Assembly (NCBI GenBank): GCA_031213475.1
Contig: JARUPZ010000003.1
Coordinates: 5,882,740-5,946,739 of the forward strand
Direction: 5' to 3'
Origin: Nereocystis luetkeana
Taxonomy: Eukaryota > Sar > Phaeophyceae > Laminariales > Laminariaceae
DNA length: 64,000 nucleotides
Shown: in pieces, positions 54,801 through 64,000 of the stretch
Numbering within the stretch: the first letter of the stretch is position 1
Layout of the letters: every line of letters begins with the position of its first letter
Notes under the pieces: generated by a model
Seen by the model: the letters and a program-made list of their open reading frames with translations, nothing else
Databases searched by the model: none
What the model was told of the DNA's origin: nothing
Translations under genes and position numbers: made by a program

Positions 54801-55692
54801 TTGAGGATGACGGATCGGACCCTTCCCTGTGTTTCTGTGTCTACTTCGATTACACGCCGCCCACCTGATCACGCCAAAAGGCGGGGCCGACCGAGCGGGC
54901 GACACAACCTCGATCGCGACGAGGAGCATTTCGGTTGTGTGCGCCACACGCGTTTTTTGCGTATACCTGGTGCCAGGTATGTATCGTTTTCGGGTTTACG
55001 GTGCGTGGTTCAAGGTATATCATCGTCGTCGTGACGGTGGGTCGCTGGTTAACGCCACTGGTAAGGACACAACAACCGGTAGCAGCGCAGTCAAAACCCA
55101 ACGCCACCATATTTTGGACGCTGGGATGTTAGGTTACCGACCTGAAAGGCATGCTGTCAAGGCCAAGCTTCAGGTTTTTATGGAACGTGTCGCGCAGTGA
55201 TGGGAGCGCGTAGTATCCTTTTGAATTTTGCCTGAACGCTTTATGATAGACACTAAAGAGGGTTTTTACGGTGTAGCCCCACCGATATACGTAGCAGGCG
55301 GGGCCTTTTAGTGAGAGGGGAAGCCGGACCTCGACCGCCTGCACGACGAGGGTTGGTCTCCTCCTCTCTTCTATTGTCGCCGGGTGGGGCGGCGTTTCTC
55401 GCAAGGGTGCAGCGCGGGGCGAGGGCCTACCAACGGGTCAGAACGAAACCAACCTTTTATTCAAAATCCGCCGCAGGGTACTGAACTTATCGACTTCGAA
55501 CAGCCTACCTTCGTGTGTGGCTAGCCCGTTCGGTTGTGTTGGGGTGCGAGTGGAGCCGGGAGACGCCCATGCAGCGAGCACCGCTCGTGACACTACCGCG
55601 TTGGGTCCTCCGTGCTATGCCCTTGCTCAGAGGCGACAGTTACAATCGATATCGAGAAAACGGCAACGGTCTTCTGGTCACTTTTCCCGCGG

Positions 55693-55878
55693 TCAGCAAA
55701 TCGGGCCACGTGTACCCTTGACGCTAAGGAGGGGGGGGGAACAGTAGCCGGTGCCTGATGCCATTTTTTTGGTTTCGCGCGCTGTGTCTAGCGTGGCGAG
55801 GGAGATGTTGAAGATCCCGCGTTCGTCTCCTCTGTACTCAGCAGTGCGTAGCATGGCGACGGCATCGATCGCAGCTTT
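55693..55878 (-). CDS. Candidate exon, unknown protein
   Basis: After taatatgcag the minus strand encodes KAAIDAVAMLRTAEYRGDE, GIFNISLATLDTARE and KKMASGTGY, a well-behaved amphipathic pattern, then runs into a C-rich stretch. No domain is recognised, and the donor site is unclear. Confidence 0.25.
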   Translation of the reverse strand, partial: KAAIDAVAMLRTAEYRGDERGIFNISLATLDTARETKKMASGTGYCSPPLLSVKGTRGPIC

Positions 55879-56611
55879 CTGCATATTAAGGTACCGTACC
55901 CCACACTGCTCTAATATTTTAGCAGCGCCTGCACTTTCTCATGCATATATATATATATATATTATTTCCCGATTCTCCACACCAGCTTCCAAGTGACCGC
56001 TGGATCTAACCCTCGTGGTCGGCGGGGGCTACTTTGATCATGCGATGTTATTTCGCCTTGCTGAAATTCTTCGCCTTGGCTGACCCTCAGCCTATATGAT
56101 CGATTGATTCGAAGTAGCATACCGATACGCAATTGTCTTGTCTAAGAAATGCTCGTGAAAAACTGAGTGTTCAAAACCAACACCACAGTAAGTACTCGAA
56201 GGTACTGTTCGTTCAATATGTACACTTTGATGAAAAAAGCCGTACGTTTTGTGGGAAAACCTGTATCGGTAGCAGGTCTATGCCCACGTGCCAGCAAAGC
56301 GAACTTCACCGGCCACGTCGCCTCTGTGTCTCCAATTTTATCCCTAGTGCTCACAGTAGCGCCCACGTATACCTGGCACATCACAAGCAAGTACACCGTA
56401 ATCGAAAATGAGCTGGGAGCTCCGGGCTCGTTGGTGTTGATGCAGAGTGCTGCTGCTCGGCCGCCTCTACTGTAGGTTAAGCCACGCCGGTATTTATGGG
56501 TACAGTCTAGTCATGGTGGCAGTGCTAAGTATGTATAGTAGTGTTGACTCTATAGGCCAGTTGAGTAGTGCCGGCTGCCCGCTTATTGTGCCTGTGGAAT
56601 CGCTTGGAGCA

Positions 56612-56696
56612 GCGTGCGGTAGTGGCAGCGTGAGGAGCAGTTCCGGTTGCCGCTATAGTGCCGGTAGTGTTGGCTGCCGTATACCGGCATACGGGC
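56612..56696 (+). repeat. Dispersed repeat shared with 14.6 kb, copy 2
   Basis: GAGGAGCAGTTCCGGTTGCC-GCTATAGTGCCGGTAGTGTT, the counterpart of the inverted copy at 14.57 kb. Confidence 0.65.
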
Positions 56697-57689
56697 ATTG
56701 TCCACCACTGCACTCTATAGCGCCGCTGTTGCCTTTTGCTGACGGTGTAGACTTACTCTGGTATCACGGCCTCCCGAGTATCGAGGAAGCTTTCCTAGTT
56801 GCGGGGAGATCAGCCACGTCTCGGGAGACACCTGGCACATTATCACGCCGTACCAAGCCCGAATCAAAGTCTGCCGGCTTGGTGAGTACGCGCATTGTAT
56901 TCCTTGCTTCGGGTATGTGACCCGCTCTTCGGGGCTATACGTAATTTACTCGACGAAGACTCGTTCTGCCCTCACGCGGTCGCCGGCGTATTCATGTTCA
57001 GTGTGCAGTCGCTAGTAGGACGTCGAGCCATGTACTGTACTAGACGTTATTTGTATACTGATCTTACACGACGCTGTATATCTTCCACACCAGACACTTC
57101 TGTCACAGCGTTTTCGAGGTGCGGTGGTTCTTCGTCTGTGACGGGTCGACGAACCACACCAACAACAACGTTGGCGCCCGTACGACAAACTTCATCGTTC
57201 ACCTTGCGAAAATATTGAAACACGTTCAAAATGTTTGCCGCTGCTGATGTCAACGATCTGAACCAACACAACTTTTTCGCTCCTAACGCCCTAACCACCT
57301 TCTCGCCGCAACGCTGCTACCGAGATAGACACAGTCGCTGACGGACATTGTGCCAATGAAAAGGACCGGGATCGCGTTAAACGTTTGAAATATACGAGCG
57401 CGTTTCCTCCTTGACGTGTACGCTTTGGGCCATCGAATTCTACCTCACTCTTCGTCCACGGTGGGTCCGTCATACTGGGTGCACCCACGATTGGAGGCAT
57501 CTGTGATGGCGCACCCTGTGTCGTGAGCTGTGTCGCTCGGTGGTGTTCTCGGTATACATGGGATACCGTACCGAAATGACGGAAACACTCAAGGGCCAGA
57601 TCGCCCCCCGGCCGGACGCCTATATAACTCGACCACCCCGCACTCTCGCAGTGCTTTCACAACATCCTTGCCAATGCTTGGGTAATAGG

Positions 57690-59190
57690 AGAAGTCACCC
57701 AGCAATAGAAATATGCGATCATCAAGGTCCTTCACGGAAGAAAGGACCGTCCTGGTTGCAACTGCTACAGAGGGATCTCGCTTGTTGCCCACGCAGGCAA
57801 AGTGTTTTGGAAAATCGTCGCGTGCCGCCTTAGCAACTACTGCGAGACCGAGGGATTCTCCCGGAGGAGCAGTGCGGCTTCCGCCCCGCACGATCAACGA
57901 TTGATACGTTGTTCGTCGCGCGCCGATTACAACAGCTTGGACGACAGAGGAAAACCCCCCTGTACGTGTGTTTTATCGATCTGTAGAGAGCGTACGACTC
58001 TGTCGACCGAGAGCTGCTGTGGGAGGTACTCACACGCTCTGGCGTACCAAACAAGCTGCTAACAATTTATCCGCAATTGCTACGACTGCATGCGGGCTCG
58101 CGTGCGTACGGATGACGGCGAGTGCTCGCAATAGGCTGAAGCCACGCAGGGGCTGCGACAAGGCTACGTGCTATCACCGTTACTCTTCAATGTCATCTTC
58201 GCTGATGCGTTACACGTCGTACTGGTGCGCTTCAGCAACGACGAAGCCATCGTCAGGGAATTGGTTCAACTCAATGATGCTGGAGTAGTCGGAACATAGG
58301 TATTGGAGCCGTTGGCATGCGTGCGAGGGGCTGTATGGGGTATGTTGTACGCCGATGACGCAGGAATCGTCTCGAACTCGACTGACGGATCCGTCTCATG
58401 TGGGCATGCCTCAAAATGTTCGGCCCTGAGTTGTATGATAGGACCACTGTCCCGCTTAGCCTGGAAGTCCGAATGCTGAAGACCGAGGGGATTAACGCGC
58501 TGCTGTATGGGTGGTGACGTGGACCGTCAGGGCGGAACACTTTGCCAAGCTTCGAATGGCTCACCACCAAGTCCTCTTGCGAGTCATTGGCTTCCAGCAC
58601 CGACTTTGTGCCGACTACGCCACCCTCTCGTACCCGAACGCCCACAAGATGACACGTTGCGAGAGCATCGAAACGACCATCCGTAAACAGTGGTTCCTTT
58701 TCGCGGGGGCCGTGATACGGCAAAGCAAGGAGCGATTGCCCAGTCGGGAAATATTCGGGACGATGGCTGGCGGGGAGAGCCCGAGACCTGGCGGACAGTT
58801 TAAGAAGACTTGGCACAGATGCATAGTCGAAGTCCTTAGGGAGTATCGAGCCACTGAAGGGTCAACGGAGCACTCCCCCTTGGTGTTTGGAGTTGATACC
58901 GCGCTGTGGTCCACTGCTGAGAAAAAAACGAATAAGTGGTACCGGGGGGTCCGTGAAGCAGCCAAACGGTTCATGGCGAGGTGACACGAGGATGAATCAC
59001 AGCTGAGTAGACAGCGCCGGGAATCTGCCGTGCGTGGTGCCCAAGGAAATGGGGGGGGACGGGGTAACAGGAGGAGTGGAAGGAGACCCAACCGAGGGAA
59101 TGCGGGGAGGGGGAACAACCGGAGGAATAAAGGGGAAACCGCGGTGGACGAAAGTAGGAACGATATGGCGGACAGGATAGCAAGGCTCCA
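57690..59190 (+). pseudogene. Decayed non-LTR (LINE) retrotransposon reverse transcriptase and C-terminus
   Basis: Blocks of a LINE RT appear in order on the plus strand: CYRGISLVAHAGKVFWKIV (57760-57830), a YDSVDRELLWEVL remnant after a broken FID-L-x-x-A motif near 57975, LRQGYVLSPLLFNVIFADAL (58152-58210) and the catalytic YADDAGIVS (58347-58373). LKTEGINALLYG and HHQVLLRVIGF follow, then the C-terminal domain CESIETTIRKQWFLFAGAV, PSREIFGTM and NKWYRGVREAAKRFMARW, ending in a basic Arg/Asn-rich tail to a stop near 59200. Frame changes and stops show it is dead. No endonuclease domain could be recognised upstream. Confidence 0.85.
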
Positions 59191-59413
59191 GGCCGACTAG
59201 TAAGTAGAACATGTCTATGCTACTCGTGCTGCCAACCGCTGCAGCTGGTTCAAACGTGGTCTTCCTTTGTCATCCTTTTCACTTTGCGCTTGATCCTCCG
59301 TGATTCTCATTTTCTTACCTCATCGTTCTTTCGTCTTGTCCTTACAAAAGGAGTCGCGTGGCGTGCGTGGACGACGAGCCAGTTTTTCTTGTTCGTGTAG
59401 TCTGGCGCATCTT

Positions 59414-59535
59414 TTCCGGGAGTGGGGCATAGTCGACGAGTGGCACGGGACGGAGGCGGTAGACAGGGTAGCAAGTACTGTACCAGACCGCCTAGCAGGT
59501 AGAACCTGGCTACGCTACTCGTACCACAAACTAAT
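59414..59535 (+). repeat. Second copy of LINE 3' tail
   Basis: GACAGGGTAGCAAG...CGCCTAGCAGGTAGAAC and the following TACGCTACTCGTACC parallel the LINE end at about 59140-59230 (GACAGGATAGCAAGGC...TAAGTAGAAC, TATGCTACTCGTGC). Indicates a second, more truncated insertion or a tail duplication. Confidence 0.55.
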
Positions 59536-60138
59536 GCGGCTACTTGGAGAGTGCTTTATGCTCCGGCTTGCCTGATGTATCTCCTAGTTCTTAGTCGTAC
59601 TCTGTTTGTTTGTAGCATGTAGCGGTGCTGTTTTTTTTAGCTCGTTCTTTAGAAGTGTCTCCCAAGGGGAGACACGACGGAGTTTTTTTTTTTTTCCCCC
59701 TTTTATTTTTCTCTTTGATTTGTTTCCTGTCGTATCCAGTATGATGGCACGGCATTGCGTTGTTTACTCTGCGTACTGCATAACAATGCGGCATCTCTGC
59801 GGCGTTGTGACCGCAGAGATTTTTCACTCTCCAGGATTGAAGAATCGGGCACGGACACTGGTTGTGCTGAATGTCGACGGGTATAAAGAACGGTTTCATG
59901 TGAACAACACACACATACCCTCATAAGTTTCGACACCCATCTATCTACACATGTAATATATAATTTCAGCGGACATCCGGCCTTGCTTCATCGTGGCGAA
60001 AAACATTACACCCAAGCCGTTTAGAGGAAGAAACACACATTGACTCGGGGCTGATAGTTGTTGGTACATGGAGAATTTTAGCACTCATCAAGCAGGGCAG
60101 ACACTGAAATTATACATTTCTCGCCATTAGTCTGCAGA

Positions 60139-60242
60139 ATGGGGAATGCTGCGGGGCTAGCCCTCCTCCCTCTACTCAGACTTCGCCGGGACAACCGTTC
60201 TGATCTCCGAGTCAATGCTGAGAAGCGCTTCTGCTCTGACAG
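60139..60242 (+). CDS. Candidate first exon starting MGNAAG
   Basis: ATG at 60139 opens MGNAAGLALLPLLRLRRDN and ends at CTCTGACAG|GTATAT. The Met-Gly-Asn start would permit N-myristoylation. A possible small downstream exon ends at CCACG|GTAAGA (60343). Partners and family unknown. Confidence 0.25.
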
Positions 60243-61866
60243 GTATATATACGGCTGCTATATACCCGTCCCTCCAATGTCTCCCTCCACTCGTCTTGCG
60301 GTTTTGCGGCAGACACATTTCACACGTCCTTGACTGCGACCACGGTAAGAAGTGTTCTTGTAACCTCGCGGCCGCCCCTTCATTGACTTCATGGAGGAGG
60401 CCCCGACGGATGAGTCTGTACCTCGTTAATTTTCGGCAATGGAAATGGGACACAGTCCTTTCGTAAGGGTTACGCTGGAAACGTTCGTCACCGGCTCGTC
60501 TCGCACGAGAGTTGTACCCAACACGAGCTAGATATGCTGCCGCCACCTAGAAGCGCCAGTGTGTTGTGCCGCCCAGAGACAGCTTCTGAAAAATCACAAG
60601 TCGACACGAAGGATACAACGTGACAGACGGCCAAACAACATCGTATCTCGTTACCATCCTTTTTGGCATGGGCTCTGACGGAAAATATCATTATCAATGG
60701 CAGCCTTGCATACCCACACATACGCCCCCCGTCTAAGAGCCGCAACGAAAGGCTCGCTAAACCTTGTCTGCCGCCACACACACACACACATCAGTACGCA
60801 CGGCCGACTCGTGTTGGTTTTCACCCGGTCGTAATCCCTACAGAGCCACCTTACGGCGAAGAAGCTAAGGCCGCCCCGTTCCCGCCAAAGCTGACCAAGC
60901 TGCCGACATACGCTCTACCGTATATGGTCAGACCGGCATAACACAATTTTAGGACATAACTACAATAATACCAGTTACTGACTGCTGCTGCTGTAGTACC
61001 ATGAGGGGTGGAGGGGTGTGACACCATGATTGTCGCTGCCACGTTCACGTCACGCGGATGAGTTTTCCCGGGGCTAGCTCAAAATTGGACGCCAGCAAAT
61101 ATAGATGTTGTCGCCGAGTACAAACCAATCCCCTGTCCGTGAACATCGCGAAAAAAAATCAAACTTGGAGGAATACTCAAGAATTTCGAGAAACAAGACG
61201 GTGATTCGGCCGTGTGGCGCTCATCGACTGAACATATAGGGCATGGAGCAATCCTGCCTCCCTCCCGAGCACCATTCTACTAGTTAAAATCGCCACATAC
61301 ATATATTGATACATACATCGGCAACATCGTTTCTCGAAAGCCCATATATATTCCGATAACATTTATCAGGGCATGAACATAGACATATAGTTTACATATA
61401 TATGTATATCTGCCCGACAATGGCTTTGGTTCGGCGTTTCAGAGATATCAAGTCCTGCCAACAACCTCAACACGAAGCGACACCGCGTTTTCGTGACAGT
61501 CGTCTGAGACACCTCACACAAGCAGAACCGAAACGAATGACTGTACACCCTTCCCCTTTGATCAGGCCGACATCGCCAACCAACCCCCGCCCAAGCTTTC
61601 TCGAGGTCGACCCTGAAAATAGCGTACCCACGCGCAGGGACTACAAGCGCTTCCAGGCATGCCGCAGGTAGGTGTTGCCCAGCGTGAGGGCCTTCAGGCC
61701 GGAGCGATCTTGAAGGCAGCGTTAGTCGACCATGAATTTCACCTGAGGTTGTGCGACGCGGGTGCGTGTGTGCGGGCGCCGGAAACAACAGGTTAGGTTT
61801 AGTAAAAAGAAGGCGACGCACGCTACGTACGCTGGGAATAGTTTGCATTTCCAACGCTTCACCCAA

Positions 61867-61977
61867 AGAGCAATGCCTACTAGGGGCGGCGTCTTGTTCT
61901 CTGAGCAATGCCTTTCGGGGGTGCTTGTCTTATTTTCTGAGAAATGCCTTTTGGGGGTGGTGAATTATTTTCTGAAG
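61867..61977 (+). repeat. 35-bp minisatellite, three units
   Basis: GAGCAATGCCTACTAGGGGC..., GAGCAATGCCTTTCGGGGGT..., GAGAAATGCCTTTTGGGGGT..., each ending TTNTCT. Confidence 0.85.
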
Positions 61978-63652
61978 TCATCACATCACCCAGTTTGGAG
62001 GAGCTCACTATCTCCACCGAAACACATGTCTTCGACGAAGTTTGTTCGCGCAAATCCGACTGACATTTCTATGCGCTGGTCCTCGAACCAGACATACTTG
62101 AAACAAGTATAATAGTACATCCGGTAAAATACCTCGCTCGAGGCACTCAACTGCTTATTATCTATTGGGCCGAAAAGTGGCAACTCTACCGTGGGATGAC
62201 TGCAAACAAACGCGTTCGTAAAAAACAAAACAGAACGAGCAATGCCACGCCCTAGGTCTTAATTGTGTAAAGTATAAATGACATGAAATCTATATTAGGG
62301 CTGCTTACTCGGGTGGCGACAGTGTGAGTTAGTTAGTCAGGCTTTAAGGTTTGGGTTGCCAATAAGTGCCACCTCTACGATTCGAGCACGGGCCCGGCGA
62401 CAAACAAATATGCGCCGGAAACACGCCCGCTTTTGTTTGGCGTTCAGAGGACAGCAGGCTGGGTGTGTCTGGGTGCTGAGATATACATCCTTCCTGGACG
62501 CTTGCCTTGTACGGCCTCTCAGCGTACCCACCCCCTGAATTCGATCGACGGCCTTCTATGGGAGGGGAAGTACTGAGGGAGCTCTATATCATGAGGGCAC
62601 CGAACGTTTTGGCACGGTATATTCTTGCCTACAATTTAACTCGATGGCGCTCTACCTGGCACAACAAGCTAATTTATCCAACAGTGCCGAACAATCAGAC
62701 AACCGAAGGAAAACGGCCAGCAAGGTGGCTTGCAGCAGCACTGAAAAACAGTAAAGTTAACGCAGCCAGCCTCCACTGACATAGGTATACATGCGACAAG
62801 AGAATATCGTCGGAGAGCGACAGCTGTCAGTAGGTCGTGGAACCGTTTTTTAACGCACACGAGGTGTTCGCCGGTAAGCCGTTACGCACCCCACAGGATA
62901 AAAAGCTTCAGTAGTCCAGGAAACGAGGGTTGTACGTGTCCTGCGTGGTAAGAACAATACGCGTTTCTCGTACGTACACATTAATACCAGTATCTACCAA
63001 TCAAGCCGCCCATCGATCGTATTCATAAACGCATCTGCCTGCCGTGTGATTAAAGTAGACACCATATATACTCGTAGTAGTGGCGAGCTGTTATTATCAA
63101 CGAAATCCCGCGTCAGGACACGGATATATGCACTGCAGCTGTATACACACGTATATGTTTTTTCAGCAGACATTATTGCTACGAATCACGGATGTATGCA
63201 CAATATGTCGCTTCAGGCATACCACTAGCGACACATGTCGTTCACATGAGAGAGCCGGAGTGATTTCCTTAGTGATACGGGTGCTGTAGCGTTCCACACC
63301 TCGTAAGGATAGATGTTCTACAGATATATCACCCCTCGATGGATCCTATAGCCTGCCGCTTACGATATGTTGCGCAATATCTCTGTGGTAGTAGTACTGA
63401 TCTAATCCGCAACGATCATGTATGTACTACTAATAGATGGTTGTGAACGGTACTCGGCTACTCCCCTGTAACACGAGCTTGTATCCTACTGCACATACCA
63501 CCGATCTACTGCTGTATCTGCCCTGAAACATCTAAATTCTCATGTATGTGGGTGGAAATCGTTTTTCTGTCCGCGGTGCCCAGTTTTTCAATCCCTGGAA
63601 CTCTGGATGCGAACGGTTTACCACGACGTTGTAAAACCCCCCGAGAAAAAAA

Positions 63653-64000
63653 CTATAAACGTAGGTGTTCGGGAGCTTCCCGCGGACGCACCTCGGTGAG
63701 GCTCAGCCACAAGTCACTGTTGGAATCATAGTCTTCGAGGCGAAGCCTGATCTTAGAGGTTTCATCCGTGTTGAGGAGGAAGTTCTGGTATCCGGTCGAC
63801 ACGCCGTCGGACTCGATGGTGCTGTGGTAGTTATCGTTCACGTACACGTCCAGCCTCCTGACGTTCTCGCACCCCTTGTGAAAGTCGATCCGCATTCTCA
63901 CGATGTCCTGAGGATCATCGAAGTAGTAGTCGATCCAGCACCCCTCTTCGCCATCAGAGCTCGGGAGGCTGTCTCCCTGGCACGACCAGCGAGAGTCCCA
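63653..64000 (-). CDS. Second F5/8 type C-like domain gene, partial at window edge
   Basis: Minus-strand reading enters from beyond 64000 with DSRWSCQGDSLPSSDG, then GCWIDYYFDDPQDIVRMRI, FHKG, a YHSTI segment, STGYQNFLLNTDETS, DYDSNSDLW and LSLTEV. Each block aligns to the domain at 51.4-51.8 kb with scattered substitutions, so the two are diverged paralogues, not an assembly duplicate. The exon most likely ends at CCGAG|GTGCGT (near 63693), otherwise the frame stops at 63653. Likely an extracellular carbohydrate-binding module; the rest of the gene lies outside the window. Confidence 0.72.
   Translation of the reverse strand, partial: WDSRWSCQGDSLPSSDGEEGCWIDYYFDDPQDIVRMRIDFHKGCENVRRLDVYVNDNYHSTIESDGVSTGYQNFLLNTDETSKIRLRLEDYDSNSDLWLSLTEVRPREAPEHLRL

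Larger units (their letters stand above)
51890..57680. other. Mostly unassigned downstream of the F5/8C-like gene
   Basis: A CAG array (54396-54422) and one candidate exon (55.7-55.9 kb). A plus frame at 53833-54201 (122 codons) and minus frames at 55129-55404 and 57047-57500 are protein-like but unrecognised; the latter two may be remnants of mobile-element genes. Confidence 0.4.
59540..63640. other. Mostly unassigned, between LINE and right-edge gene
   Basis: Holds the MGNAAG exon candidate, a CA microsatellite (60775-60791) and the 35-bp minisatellite. A minus-strand frame near 61.7 kb gives leucine-rich-repeat-like text (LKALTLGNTYL) for one repeat only, too little to call. Confidence 0.4.

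Noticed and set aside
56447-56920. 157-codon plus-strand frame
   Set aside because: Contains the dispersed 85-bp repeat shared with 14.6 kb and Ser/Gly low-complexity text; no family.
61680-61730. Leucine-rich repeat protein
   Set aside because: Only one repeat-like segment is visible, with a stop nearby in the same frame.

Overview
This is nuclear DNA of a multicellular-type eukaryote, not a prokaryote. Coding sequence sits in short exons separated by kilobase-sized introns and embedded in repeats. Repeat types include poly(G)/poly(C) runs, CAG/CTG, GTT and TA microsatellites, foldback MITEs, a tRNA-derived SINE, a Ty1/copia relic and LINE relics. The exon style (GTGCGT, GTGAGT and GTGGGG donors, GC-rich third codon positions), the LINE reverse-transcriptase type, and two copies of a secreted F5/8-type-C-like, probably carbohydrate-binding domain suggest a stramenopile, most likely a brown alga. 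That assignment is inference from family resemblance.

Genes. The best-supported gene is ATG5, the core autophagy protein that is conjugated to ATG12. It lies on the minus strand from about 12.65 kb down to 3.72 kb, in at least six exons. Five of these are continuous in reading phase across four introns, and the ATG12-acceptor lysine is present. The start exon and one internal segment were not found. On the plus strand, 46.35-51.88 kb, a signal-peptide exon joins in phase, across a 5.0 kb repeat-filled intron, to an exon encoding an F5/8C-like domain. A second gene with the same domain enters from the right edge on the minus strand (64.0-63.65 kb). A few single exons of unknown genes are reported with low confidence: 6.62-6.98 (+), 21.08-21.25 (-), 31.1-31.5 (+, one RING-like), 55.7-55.9 (-) and 60.14-60.24 (+).

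Layout. 0-3.7 kb: poly-G-rich repeats. 3.7-12.7 kb: ATG5 with MITE-loaded introns. 12.7-21 kb: MITEs, a 548 bp palindrome, four copies of a GC-rich 200-245 bp repeat, and GTAC-rich satellites. 21.4-23.8 kb: decayed copia element followed by a 41 bp minisatellite. 24.6-28.3 kb: a duplicated repeat, one copy of which carries a 518 bp PIF/Harbinger-like palindrome with TAA duplication, plus a related palindrome. 28.3-37 kb: mostly unassigned. 37-42 kb: GC-rich decayed sequence ending in a LINE 3' fragment. 42-46 kb: repeats. 46.3-52 kb: secreted F5/8C gene. 52-57.6 kb: unassigned. 57.7-59.5 kb: decayed LINE. 59.5-63.6 kb: mostly unassigned.

Transposons. At least fourteen copies of one roughly 100 bp palindromic MITE (ends CGGGGGACC, inserted at TA) are scattered through the window. 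Several lie in the introns of ATG5 and of the secreted gene, and one is itself split by a roughly 340 bp tRNA-derived SINE. No intact transposase or reverse transcriptase is present, so all mobile elements here are non-autonomous or dead.
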